Positions 30,835 to 38,272 of a stretch of 64,000 bases of DNA are shown one piece after another. The number at the start of each line of letters is the position of its first letter. Within the stretch, counting starts at the first letter, position 1. Below the pieces are notes generated by a model, which worked only from the letters and a program-made list of their open reading frames with translations, was not told the DNA's origin and did no database searches. The DNA lies in NCBI GenBank assembly GCA_034432795.1, contig DAOUBF010000002.1, forward strand, positions 1 to 64,000, in the 5' to 3' direction. This DNA is from DAOUBF01 sp034432795. GTDB taxonomy: Bacteria; Chloroflexota; Anaerolineae; DSLN01. The position numbers were made by a program, and so were the translations under genes.

Positions 30835-31848
30835 TCACACTGTCCGTCCTATGGCCTGGGCGATGCGGCGCACGTCGGCCATCATCGCGGCAAACCTGTC
30901 TGGTTTGAGCGATTGAGCGCCGTCACTGAGCGCCTGAGCGGGGTTCGGATGCACCTCAACAATCAGGCCATCGGCCCCAGCCGCCACTGCTGCCCGTGCC
31001 ACCGGCGTTACTAATTCCCACTTGCCCGTGCCGTGGCTGGGGTCGGCGATCACCGGCAAGTGAGTCAGCGACTTCAACACTGGGATGGCGTTGATGTCAA
31101 AGGTGTTGCGCGTGGAAGGCTCAAAGGTGCGGATACCTCGTTCGCACAGCATCACCTGCGAGTTGCCCTGCGACAGAATATACTCCGCCGCCATCAGCAG
31201 TTCCTCAATGGTGGACATCATGCCGCGCTTCAAGAGCACGGGCTTCTGCACCGTGCCGACTGCGCTGAGCAGCGCAAAGTTCTGCATATTGCGGGCGCCG
31301 ACCTGGAGGATGTCGGCATAGTGCGCTATCAGTGGGACATCCTGTGGCGACATCACTTCGGTCACGACCGGCAGGTTGAATGCGTCGCGGGCCTCGCGCA
31401 GCAGTTCCAGGCCCTTCAACCCCAACCCTTGAAAGGAGTAAGGAGAGGTGCGCGGTTTGAATGCACCACCACGCAGGATATGGGCCCCTGCTGCTTTGAC
31501 CGCCGCTGCCGTTTCCATCAACTGTTGGCGTGATTCAACAGCGCACGGCCCCGCCATGACAACCACCTTCTGCCCGCCGATGACGATGCCGTTGATCCTG
31601 ACGACACTCCCATCGGGATGAAAGTCGCGCGAGGCCAGCTTAAAGGGGTGCAAAATGCGAACGGCCCGTTCTACGCCCGGCAGCACCTCAAAGTGTGCCG
31701 GGTCAATGGGCCGTTCGTCACCGATCACGCCAATGATCGTGCGTTCCTCGCCACGTGATACGTGCGCCCTGAAGCCGAGCGATTCAATATGCTGGATCAC
31801 CCCCGCGATGTCCTCGGCTGTGGCCTGATGCCTCATGATGATCACCAT
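30835..31848 (-). CDS. aroF: 3-deoxy-7-phosphoheptulonate synthase, type I-beta
   Basis: First step of the pathway, condensing PEP and erythrose-4-phosphate. The 337-residue protein has an N-terminal ferredoxin-like regulatory domain (residues 1-70, MVIIMRHQATAEDI) typical of the AroF type of Thermotoga, then the barrel with VVMAGPCAVES, RGGAFKPRTSPYSFQGLG and PVIADPSHGTGK. The extra N-terminal domain confers feedback inhibition by Tyr or Phe in relatives. Its ATG overlaps the aroH end by seven bases. Confidence 0.95.
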   Translation of the reverse strand: MVIIMRHQATAEDIAGVIQHIESLGFRAHVSRGEERTIIGVIGDERPIDPAHFEVLPGVERAVRILHPFKLASRDFHPDGSVVRINGIVIGGQKVVVMAGPCAVESRQQLMETAAAVKAAGAHILRGGAFKPRTSPYSFQGLGLKGLELLREARDAFNLPVVTEVMSPQDVPLIAHYADILQVGARNMQNFALLSAVGTVQKPVLLKRGMMSTIEELLMAAEYILSQGNSQVMLCERGIRTFEPSTRNTFDINAIPVLKSLTHLPVIADPSHGTGKWELVTPVARAAVAAGADGLIVEVHPNPAQALSDGAQSLKPDRFAAMMADVRRIAQAIGRTV

Positions 31849-32231
31849 AGGCCCTCCTCCTGAGCGGTGTCGTCTGCACGATCCGGCCTCAGCCTGCGCG
31901 CGTCACGCAGGTAAACATGGCGGACCTGGGGGTCCACCTGGTCGCTATTCCAATGGATCAGCACACGGATGCAACGCGGCACGTCGCCCGGTATAGGCGG
32001 TGCCTGGGCATCCAGCGCCGCCACGTGGTTCCAGCCCAAGGCGCGAACAGCCATAGCAGGGAAGGCGGCATCCAGGTCCGGCGTTATCGTAAAAAAGATG
32101 CTGGCTATGTCAGCCGCGCGCAGGCCATTAGCGGCTATAAGCGCAGCGAGCAACTCCTGCGTCGCTGCCAAGATCGCAGCGGGTGTATTGGCCTGCGCTG
32201 TCGTCGCGCCACGAATTCCGTGCACAGGCAT
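31842..32231 (-). CDS. aroH: Chorismate mutase, AroH type
   Basis: Rearranges chorismate to prephenate. The 129-residue protein starts at ATG 32231 (MPVHGIRGATTAQ), matching the monofunctional AroH fold of Bacillus: GIRGATT with the active Arg, SIFFTITPDLDAAFPA, and PRCIRVLIHWN, ending RHVYLRDARRLRPD. It is the first structural gene of the aromatic operon, 40 bases downstream of the attenuator terminator. Confidence 0.95.
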   Translation of the reverse strand: MPVHGIRGATTAQANTPAAILAATQELLAALIAANGLRAADIASIFFTITPDLDAAFPAMAVRALGWNHVAALDAQAPPIPGDVPRCIRVLIHWNSDQVDPQVRHVYLRDARRLRPDRADDTAQEEGLW

Positions 32232-32270
32232 GGTCTCCCTCCCCCTTCGCGTGATCCACCTCATGAAGAT

Positions 32271-32307
32271 AAACAAAAAGGGCGTGGGGGTGAATCCCCA
32301 CGCCCTT
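32271..32307 (-). terminator. Attenuator terminator before aroH
   Basis: On the minus strand a perfect 12-bp stem AAGGGCGTGGGG (32307-32296) pairs with CCCCACGCCCTT (32289-32278) around a six-base loop and is followed by TTTGTTT. It is a strong intrinsic terminator between a leader peptide and aroH. The leader segment TCACGCC (32344-32338) can pair with GGCGTGG in the 5' arm (32304-32298), offering an alternative antiterminator. Confidence 0.85.
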
Positions 32308-32327
32308 GAGCCTCCGGACCGCCTGAT

Positions 32328-32423
32328 TTACTCATCTGGCGTGATGATCCGACCCCGCGCTCGTGCGTCGGCAGCATAATAGCCATAATAGGAATACGCG
32401 AAGGTCGGATACAATGCCCTCAT
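32328..32423 (-). CDS. Tyrosine-rich leader peptide of the aromatic operon
   Basis: A 31-codon open frame with ATG at 32423 and TAA at 32330-32328, preceded by a GAGGTGAG ribosome site. Its core LYPTFAYSYYGYY (residues 4-16) has six tyrosines and one phenylalanine, far above chance. It ends 20 bases before the attenuator stem. A ribosome stalled at the Tyr codons for lack of charged tRNA-Tyr would leave codons 27-29 free to form the antiterminator; one reaching the stop would cover them, allowing termination. This is the classical trp/his-type logic applied to tyrosine; the role is inferred from sequence only. Confidence 0.8.
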   Translation of the reverse strand: MRALYPTFAYSYYGYYAADARARGRIITPDE

Positions 32424-32424
32424 G

Positions 32425-32472
32425 CTCACCTCAGGTGAGGCTACTATAGCATAATTCGCGCCAATTTGTCAA
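32425..32472 (-). promoter_or_regulatory. Promoter and dyad of the aromatic operon
   Basis: -35 TTGACA (32472-32467), 18-base spacer, extended -10 TGC-TATAGT (TATAGT at 32448-32443). A perfect 7-1-7 dyad CTCACCT-C-AGGTGAG (32425-32439) covers the expected start of transcription and the leader ribosome site, so it could be an operator, or it may only reflect the ribosome site. Confidence 0.75.
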
Positions 32473-32765
32473 GTGTCGGACGCTTTGAGGGGTGTATTTC
32501 ACATGAGGGGCTGCCCTGCGGTTGACTGCCAGCAGGCGCCCCATGAGGGGAACCGCGCCTGACAGGCCGGTGGCCGCCGACATGAGGCACTGCGCGTCGG
32601 TTGAGATCCTCTCATAAATGGCGGGATAAAATAGTAGGGCGGCTTTCCATAGCCGCCGAAGAGCGGCAGGTATAGAAACCCGCCCTACGCCGGGGAGGGA
32701 AACCCGGCCTACGACTCTACTAACAGTTGCCCCAAAATTGAAATGCACCCGCTGCGCGTCGGCCC
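32473..32765. repeat. MITE-like element between aro and trpS promoters
   Basis: No gene was found here; one open frame on the minus strand is explained by repeats. The stretch 32489-32750 is bounded by imperfect inverted ends: GGGGTGTATTTCACATGAGG at 32489 and, at 32730-32749, CCCCAAAATTGAAATGCACC. Related ends recur near 42640, 42770, 40108 and 50580. Inside is a smaller dyad GTAGGGCGG (32634-32642) with CCGCCCTAC (32680-32688). It carries no transposase. Confidence 0.55.
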
Positions 32766-32794
32766 TTGACAGCCCCGCATAGACCTGATATACT
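32766..32794 (+). promoter_or_regulatory. Promoter of the trpS T-box transcript
   Basis: Perfect -35 TTGACA (32766-32771), 17-base spacer and -10 TATACT (32789-32794) with TG one base upstream. Transcription should start near 32801, giving a leader of about 390 bases that holds the T-box. Confidence 0.8.
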
Positions 32795-32800
32795 CCCTTA

Positions 32801-33132
32801 CACAACCTGTTACTTTACAGGCGAGGATCAGGGCAAGTACGCGCCAAAGCGGCGTCCAGAGAGCCGGGGGCAGGTGGAAGCCCGGTACGTGCGCGGGCGC
32901 GGAATGGGCCTGGGAGCCGCAAACTGAACAGGTGCCGGGTGATCCCTGGCTACCTCAGTAGGGGCGCCGGAGATGCCACCGTTATCTGGGCAAGGGCCTC
33001 AGGCCGTCTGGCCTAGGCCCGCAACGAGTGAGGTTGACCGCTGCTTGCACGCCAGCGCAGGGGACAATCTCAGAACCAGGGTGGCACCACGAGAGCAGAC
33101 CCTCTCGTCCCTAGAGGACGAGAGGGTTTTTT
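32801..33132 (+). promoter_or_regulatory. T-box riboswitch for tRNA-Trp controlling trpS
   Basis: T-box leaders sense uncharged tRNA and permit readthrough. Visible parts: AGAGAGCCGGGGG and GGTGGAAGCCCGG (stem I distal region, 32857-32884), the specifier context GGAATGGGCCTGGGAGCC with UGG (Trp) at 32905-32907, and the T-box sequence AGGGTGGCACCACG at 33078-33091. The UGGC within it pairs with a GCCA tRNA end, matching the G73 discriminator of bacterial tRNA-Trp. A terminator follows. Specifier, discriminator and downstream gene all agree. Confidence 0.93.
33100..33132 (+). terminator. T-box-controlled terminator of trpS
   Basis: Stem CCCTCTCGTCC (33100-33110) with GGACGAGAGGG (33116-33126), five-base loop, followed by TTTTTT. 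The 5' arm lies directly after the T-box sequence, so antiterminator and terminator are mutually exclusive. Confidence 0.92.
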
Positions 33133-33193
33133 GTGATCCGACGATCAGCCCAAAGCTGAACGCCTTCGGGTGGAATAGAAAAGGGAGGTATGG

Positions 33194-34207
33194 ATGATGG
33201 CAAAGAAAGGTAGGGTTTTGACAGGCGACCGGCCAACGGGTAAGGTCCACCTGGGCCACTACGTAGGCTCATTCGCCAACCGCATCCGCCTGCAGGATGA
33301 GTACGAACTCTTCCTGCTTGTCGCGGACTATCACGCGCTGACCACCCATCCCAGCCGAGAGGATGTGGCCCAGTTGCGGGAGAATACGCGCGAGATTGTG
33401 TTGGGCTACCTGGCATCGGGCATAGACCCGGAAAAGGTCACCATCTATCGCCAGTCCGACGTGCCCAGCGTGGCCGAACTGACGCTGTTATTCTCCATGC
33501 TTATCACCGTGGCCCGGCTGGAGCGCGTGCCCACGCTCAAAGAGAAGATGGCCGATACCGGCATTGAGAACCCCTCGCTGGGGCTGCTCAGCTACCCCGT
33601 GCTCCAGGCGGCGGACATCCTCCACGTGAAGGCCGACCTGGTGCCGGTGGGCAAGGACCAGGAATCGCATATTGAGGTGACCCGCGAGATCGCCCGCCGC
33701 TTCAACAGCACCTATGGCGAGGTCTTCCCGGAGCCGCAGGCGCTCATCGGCGAGGTGCCCACGCTCATGGGGATTGACGGCAGGGCCAAGATGAGCAAGA
33801 GCCTGGGCAACGCCATCTACCTGACCGACGACCCGGAGACGGTGCGCCAGAAGGTCATGAAGATGTACACCGACCCCAAGCGCATCCACGCGCACATCCC
33901 CGGCACGGTGGAGGGCAACCCTGTCTTCCAGTACCATGATGCCTTCAACCCGGACAAGGCAGAGGTGGAGGAATTGAAGGAGCGCTACCGGGCCGGGCGC
34001 GTCGGCGATGTGGAGGTCAAGAAGCGGCTGGTACGGGCGCTCAACGCCTTCCTGGACCCCATCCGCGAGCGCTACGCTTACTATAGCGCCCGCCCTGGCC
34101 TGGTGGACGAGATCCTGGCCGCAGGCGCGGCCAAAGTCCGCCCGATCTCGCAGGAGACGGTGAACCAGGCCCGCGAGGCGATGGGGCTGGGTGCCCTGCA
34201 CGTATAG
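33194..34207 (+). CDS. trpS: Tryptophanyl-tRNA synthetase
   Basis: Class I synthetase charging tRNA-Trp. The 337-residue protein has the HIGH-type motif GKVHLGHYVGSF near residue 16, the GKDQ element (VGKDQESHIE) and the KMSKS motif KMSKSLGNAIY. Two Met codons in a row start it; with AGGGAGG at 33182-33188 the second (33197) has the better spacing. Expression is controlled by the T-box in its long leader. Confidence 0.97.
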   Translation: MMAKKGRVLTGDRPTGKVHLGHYVGSFANRIRLQDEYELFLLVADYHALTTHPSREDVAQLRENTREIVLGYLASGIDPEKVTIYRQSDVPSVAELTLLFSMLITVARLERVPTLKEKMADTGIENPSLGLLSYPVLQAADILHVKADLVPVGKDQESHIEVTREIARRFNSTYGEVFPEPQALIGEVPTLMGIDGRAKMSKSLGNAIYLTDDPETVRQKVMKMYTDPKRIHAHIPGTVEGNPVFQYHDAFNPDKAEVEELKERYRAGRVGDVEVKKRLVRALNAFLDPIRERYAYYSARPGLVDEILAAGAAKVRPISQETVNQAREAMGLGALHV

Positions 34208-34232
34208 GCCGGGCGACAGAAGCCTGCCCAGT

Positions 34233-34252
34233 ACCGGGCTTCAGCCCGGTTC
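34233..34252 (+). terminator. Possible terminator after trpS
   Basis: Arms ACCGGGCT and AGCCCGGT (34233-34240, 34243-34250) form a tight GC hairpin 25 bases after the trpS stop, but only two T follow. It may be a weak terminator or a short repeat. Confidence 0.4.
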
Positions 34253-34268
34253 GCGAAGACCAAATCTG

Positions 34269-34277
34269 TGTTAGAAT
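34269..34277 (+). promoter_or_regulatory. Candidate promoter of the reductase gene
   Basis: Extended -10 TGT-TAGAAT about 38 bases before the ATG; no convincing -35. Confidence 0.4.
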
Positions 34278-34314
34278 TTGTGTTGTGCCAGTATGAGATG
34301 CCGGACAGAGAAAC

Positions 34315-35481
34315 ATGGGCGCGGACAGGCATGAGGTCATCGTTGTCGGAGCTGGCCCCGCCGGGAGCGTCGCGGCCAGCGTGCTGGCGCAGGCCGGCCG
34401 GGATGTCCTGCTCCTGGACCAGACGGGCTTTCCCCGCGACAAGGCCTGTGGCGACATGATCCCCTGGCAAGTCGTGCGCCTGATGCTGGACTTGGGTATG
34501 GGGGAGGCGGTGCGCGCCGCCCACTTCTACCCGATCAAAGCCACACGCATTGTCTCGCCCAGCGGCACAGTGTTTGAAACCCGCGTGTACGATCACGATG
34601 GGACGGATACCTGTATCGTCCCACGTGAGGTGTTTGACGCGATCCTGTGGGAGCACGCCTGCAAGCGCGGGGCGCAGTTTGAGGTCGTCCACGTGGATGC
34701 GCCTATTGTAGAGAAAGGGCGCGTCGTCGGCGTGTCTGGGCGCACAGGATCAAAGCATGGGGCCTGGCGCGAGATCCGGGCGGCGCTGGTCATCGCCGCC
34801 GACGGCGCCACCTCGGCCATTGCTCGCGCGCTGCGCAGGCACAAACCGCCCGATGCGCATCGGGCGGTGGCCCTGCGGGCCTATGTGGACGACTTTGACG
34901 TGGTGGACCACATGGCCGAATCGTACTTCACCCGCGACCTGGTCCCCGGCTATGGTTGGGTCTTCCCTACAGGGGAAGGCTGCGCCAATGTGGGTGTAGG
35001 CATGCGGCTGGACCTCTTCCGGCAACGGGGGCGCACCCTCAAGGAGATGCTGGACGATTTCCTGCGCCTCCCCATGATCGCCCGGCGCCGGGGCGCGCAC
35101 AGCCGCGTGGACAAAGTGCTGGTCTGGCAACTCCATTTCGGCTCCGATGACTTCCCCAGGACATACGATGGTGCGCTGCTTGTCGGCGATGCCGGGGGGT
35201 TCACCGATCCGCTGACAGGGGGCGGCATCTACGGCGCGATGGTGTCGGGGAAGCTGGCCGCCGAGGCCGCCTTGCAGGCCCTGGCCGAGGGCGAGACGCG
35301 CCGGGAGGCGCTGGCTTCGTTTGAAACCGGCTGGCGCAAGCAGCTCTGGCCAGCCTTTCGGCTCAGCACCTGGCTGCAGCGCTGGCTGGCCAGTTCTCCG
35401 CGGCTGGTGGATTTTGTGGTGAACCTCCTGGTGCGTCATCCCCGGCTCGGCCAGGCGATCGCCGAGCGGGTTCAGGGATAA
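34315..35481 (+). CDS. Geranylgeranyl reductase-family FAD oxidoreductase
   Basis: A 388-residue flavoprotein of the geranylgeranyl reductase/digeranylgeranylglycerophospholipid reductase family. It has the FAD-binding start VIVVGAGPAGSVAASVLA with LLLDQ, the CGDM motif of the family after FPRDKA, and the second FAD motif LVGDAGGFTDPLTGGGIYGAM. Such enzymes saturate isoprenoid side chains of quinones, chlorophylls or lipids. A role in quinone or carotenoid side-chain reduction would fit the CruF-like gene nearby, but the substrate cannot be read from sequence. Its last 119 bases overlap, antisense, the 3' end of the first FemX-like gene. Confidence 0.88.
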   Translation: MGADRHEVIVVGAGPAGSVAASVLAQAGRDVLLLDQTGFPRDKACGDMIPWQVVRLMLDLGMGEAVRAAHFYPIKATRIVSPSGTVFETRVYDHDGTDTCIVPREVFDAILWEHACKRGAQFEVVHVDAPIVEKGRVVGVSGRTGSKHGAWREIRAALVIAADGATSAIARALRRHKPPDAHRAVALRAYVDDFDVVDHMAESYFTRDLVPGYGWVFPTGEGCANVGVGMRLDLFRQRGRTLKEMLDDFLRLPMIARRRGAHSRVDKVLVWQLHFGSDDFPRTYDGALLVGDAGGFTDPLTGGGIYGAMVSGKLAAEAALQALAEGETRREALASFETGWRKQLWPAFRLSTWLQRWLASSPRLVDFVVNLLVRHPRLGQAIAERVQG

Positions 35482-36586
35482 GCCGGATAGCGAGGGACGG
35501 AGAACGGGCGATGCGGGCCAGTTGTCGCCTGCGCACCCGCGCATACAGCGCGTAGAGGCGCGGCCAGGGGGCATAGTCGTAGGCGCCGATATGGCGCACC
35601 ACCTGGCCACCGAAGCCCTCCTTGAAGCGGTACACACCCCACATACGGTCGCGCTCGTCAAACACATCGGGCGCGCCCCACAGGTCGTAGACCGTGCAGC
35701 CCTGCGCCCGCGCCCAACGGATGGCCTCCCATTGCAGCAGATAGTTGGGCATCTTCTCACGGTGGCGCGCTGTAGAGGCGCCATACATGTAGAGGGCCTT
35801 CTGGCCGAAACGAAACAGGATGACGGCGGCCACAGGCTCCAGGTGGGGCGGGTCGCCCTCCTCCGGCACTTCGGCGATCAGCGGGCAGGCCAGCCCGGCC
35901 TGCATAAACGCGCCCCAGGCGTCGCGGTAATAGGCCAGCGGGCGAATGAGAAAGGCATCGCGTTCGGCGGTCTCGGCGTACATCCGGTAGAGCAGTTCCA
36001 GGTCGTCCAGGCGGCCCTGCCGCACCTTCACCCCCTTACGTTCAGCCAACCGGATGTTATAGCGCGTCTTGGGCTTCATCGCCGCCAGCAGCGCATCGTC
36101 GCTCTGGCGCAGGTCAATCGTGATCGTGTTCTGGAACTGCACCTGGTCCAGCGAATAGCACCAGCCGCGCGCCCGCAGCTCGGCCACAACCGCCTGGCCG
36201 AGGGGATCGGGCCGGTCCGCCTCCGTCCCCGGCAGGCCGGTGCCCAGGGGCACATCCGGATCAATCTTCAGGAACACCGCCCGCTCGCGCCGTGCCAGGG
36301 CCTCCAGCACCGACCAGACCTGAGCGCGCAGCCCGGCGTCCTCGTAGGCCAGGGCCGGGCCTTTGGGCACATAGAGCATCGCCAACGGCAGGGGTGACAG
36401 TCGCCGCCGGAGCACGCTGGCCATAGCTACCATCCGCCTGCCGTCTTCCAAGGCCAGCCGCCGCGCCCTCCACCCGTAGCGCTCCTTAAAGGCGCCCCAC
36501 TCCCAGCTTTGCAGCACGTGGTGATAGGGCAGAGTAGCCAGGGTCGCGTTCCACCAGGTCGGGTCGGTGATCTCACGGATGTTCAT
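35363..36586 (-). CDS. FemX-like aminoacyltransferase 1
   Basis: The 407-residue protein, from ATG 36586 (MNIREITDPTWWN), belongs to the FemABX family that uses aminoacyl-tRNA to add residues to the peptidoglycan stem peptide. Tandem GNAT domains are marked by VLQSWEWGAFKERYGW, MKPKTRYNIRLAERKGVKV and PNYLLQWEAIRWARAQGCTVYDLWG. The last 32 residues (rich in Pro, Ala, Gly) are encoded antisense to the reductase gene and look like a recent extension. The start overlaps the stop of the second FemX gene (ATGA). Confidence 0.9.
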   Translation of the reverse strand: MNIREITDPTWWNATLATLPYHHVLQSWEWGAFKERYGWRARRLALEDGRRMVAMASVLRRRLSPLPLAMLYVPKGPALAYEDAGLRAQVWSVLEALARRERAVFLKIDPDVPLGTGLPGTEADRPDPLGQAVVAELRARGWCYSLDQVQFQNTITIDLRQSDDALLAAMKPKTRYNIRLAERKGVKVRQGRLDDLELLYRMYAETAERDAFLIRPLAYYRDAWGAFMQAGLACPLIAEVPEEGDPPHLEPVAAVILFRFGQKALYMYGASTARHREKMPNYLLQWEAIRWARAQGCTVYDLWGAPDVFDERDRMWGVYRFKEGFGGQVVRHIGAYDYAPWPRLYALYARVRRRQLARIARSPSLAIRLIPEPARRSPGRAGDDAPGGSPQNPPAAENWPASAAARC

Positions 36587-37647
36587 GCATTCCTCTGCGC
36601 CCCCTCTGCGTCCCCTGTGCCTCTGCGATTTATATATTGCGTGTATATCCAGTACAAAGGCGCATTGTAAACGCGGTCCCAGGCGCCGACGCTGCGAACC
36701 AGGCGCCCCCCGAAGCCGCGCTTGAAGCGATACACACCCCACAGCCCATCCTGGCGCTGGGTGAACTGGGCTTCCAACGTCTCTTCGTCCTCATCGGGCA
36801 CGCCCCACAGATCGTACAGGATGCAGCCGCGCGCCTTCGCCCAACGGATCGCCTCCCATTGGAGCAGATAGGTGGGCATCCGGTTGCGGTGGCGGTCAGA
36901 GGAAGCGCCGTAGAAGTACCAGGCCCGTCGGCCCAGGGCGAAGACCATGAGCGCGGCCAGAGGTTCGCCCTGATACTCGGCGATAAGCAGCGCCGCCCGT
37001 CCGGCGGGGACGAACAGGCGATAGGCCAGCGCATAGTAATCCGGGCTGTGGACGGCGAAGCGATCGCGCTGCGCGGTCTCGGCCATAAGCTGGTGGAAGA
37101 CAGGCAGGTCGGCCTCGCTTCCCTGGCGCACGCTCACGCCTTTGCGCTGGGCCAGGCCGATATTGTAGCGCGTCTTGGGTTTCATCGTCGCCAGGATGGT
37201 CTCCTCGTTCGGCGCGATGTCTACCTCAATCGTGCGCGGTGGCTGAAGGGTCTGCGGGCTGGGGCGGAAGCCCAGCCACGCCAGTCGCTCCCGCCAGGCC
37301 GGGCTATCCTCTATGTCCGGCTCAATCTTGAGGAAGGCCGCCCGCTGGGCACGTGCCGCCGCGTCAATCGCCCGCCATAGCGCCGCAACCTCAGCGTGAT
37401 CGTCCCAGTCCACCAACGGGCCTTTGGGGATATAGGCGACCGAGGCCAGGCGCAGCGGCAGCGCCCGAATGAGGAGTTGCGCACCGGCGACGATGCGGCC
37501 CTGATCCGCCAGGGCCACGCGGGCGCACGTCCAGCCGAAGGCGGCCTTCAGCCGCCCCCAGGCTGAGGTTTGCAGGATATGGCCGGCGGGGTGGGCTGCC
37601 ACAAATGCATCCCAGGCATCCTCTGGGGGTACGATGATCTCAGGCAC
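36583..37647 (-). CDS. FemX-like aminoacyltransferase 2
   Basis: A paralogue of the preceding protein (354 residues), sharing LQTSAWGRLKAAFGW, MKPKTRYNIGLAQRKGVSVRQ and PTYLLQWEAIRWAKARGC plus YDLWGVPDEDEE. I start it at GTG 37647 (VPEIIVPPEDAWDAF): a perfect TATAAT ends six bases upstream, so longer forms in this frame would begin before the transcript. Two tandem copies could add successive residues of an interpeptide bridge, as FemA and FemB do; that is inference. Confidence 0.9.
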   Translation of the reverse strand: MPEIIVPPEDAWDAFVAAHPAGHILQTSAWGRLKAAFGWTCARVALADQGRIVAGAQLLIRALPLRLASVAYIPKGPLVDWDDHAEVAALWRAIDAAARAQRAAFLKIEPDIEDSPAWRERLAWLGFRPSPQTLQPPRTIEVDIAPNEETILATMKPKTRYNIGLAQRKGVSVRQGSEADLPVFHQLMAETAQRDRFAVHSPDYYALAYRLFVPAGRAALLIAEYQGEPLAALMVFALGRRAWYFYGASSDRHRNRMPTYLLQWEAIRWAKARGCILYDLWGVPDEDEETLEAQFTQRQDGLWGVYRFKRGFGGRLVRSVGAWDRVYNAPLYWIYTQYINRRGTGDAEGAQRNA

Positions 37648-37653
37648 AGGCGC

Positions 37654-37659
37654 ATTATA
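37654..37659 (-). promoter_or_regulatory. -10 element giving a leaderless FemX mRNA
   Basis: Perfect TATAAT on the minus strand (37659-37654), six bases before the proposed GTG start. No consensus -35 at the right distance. Confidence 0.5.
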
Positions 37660-37730
37660 ACCTGATCCGACGGGTGGCGCATAGACAGCAGGAGCATCAG
37701 TTTTTGAAGGAGAACAAGTGGTCCCCGGCC

Positions 37731-37764
37731 TGTCATGCGGAGCGCAGTGAAGCACCTCTGTCGC
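37731..37764. repeat. Short dispersed repeat of the TCATGCGGAGCGCAG type
   Basis: TGTCATGCGGAGCGCAGTGA followed by AGCACCTCTGTCGCG resembles the widespread intergenic repeat whose general form is GTCAT-CTGAGCG-AGCGAAG-ATCT. It lies in the 218-base gap upstream of the FemX operon, which holds no gene. Confidence 0.5.
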
Positions 37765-37865
37765 GCAGATAAGAGACCCTTTGCCGCGCTCAGAGCTACC
37801 CTGGCACAACGACGCGGGGGTGTCAGGGTGTCAGATGCTGACAACCGAGCCGGATATGAAGACGC

Positions 37866-38255
37866 TTATTCAGCGCGCCTTGAATACTTCTCCGGCAGCA
37901 AATCCTGAACAGATACGACCCTATCCTCTGCGAGAATCACACGGCAATCCGCTGAGTAGTCTGAGATGAGTTCGCGGCACATGCCGCAGGGCGGTACAAT
38001 ATGGCCATGGCGGTCTACGGCAACGATGGTGTCTATGTCCGTATCGCCTGCGGCTGCGGCCATGCCGATAGCAACGGCCTCCGCGCAGACAGCAATGCGC
38101 CCCACGGTGGCCTCTAAATGGACGGCGGAGAAGACCTGGCCGGAGCGCGTGCACAACGCGGCGGCGATATGATGGTGATCCTGCTTAAACCGCCTGGCGA
38201 TCAGGGCATGCGCCTCTTGAACAAGGGTTTGATCGTCAGGGTTGAGCATATGCAT
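37866..38255 (-). CDS. Cytidine deaminase-like protein
   Basis: A 129-residue zinc deaminase of the small tetrameric CDA type. Zinc ligands and the catalytic Glu are in VCAEAVAIG (Cys-Ala-Glu) and VPPCGMCRELI (PCxxC). The substrate-binding asparagine-rich stretch of true cytidine deaminases (FSAVHLEAT) is partly changed: FNxExAS-like becomes SAVHLEATVG, so blasticidin-S-deaminase-like or other nucleoside substrates remain possible. Start ATG 38255 or 38249. It follows the CruF-like gene by 17 bases on the same strand. Confidence 0.85.
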   Translation of the reverse strand: MHMLNPDDQTLVQEAHALIARRFKQDHHHIAAALCTRSGQVFSAVHLEATVGRIAVCAEAVAIGMAAAAGDTDIDTIVAVDRHGHIVPPCGMCRELISDYSADCRVILAEDRVVSVQDLLPEKYSRRAE

Positions 38256-38272
38256 ATGATCCTTCAGGCGAT

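Noticed and set aside
32431..32805. 124-codon open frame on the minus strand
   Set aside because: Covers both promoters and a repeat element; the product has no recognisable domain.
37548..37844. Longer N-terminus for the second FemX protein
   Set aside because: Would begin upstream of the TATAAT that likely starts its transcript and includes repeat-derived residues.
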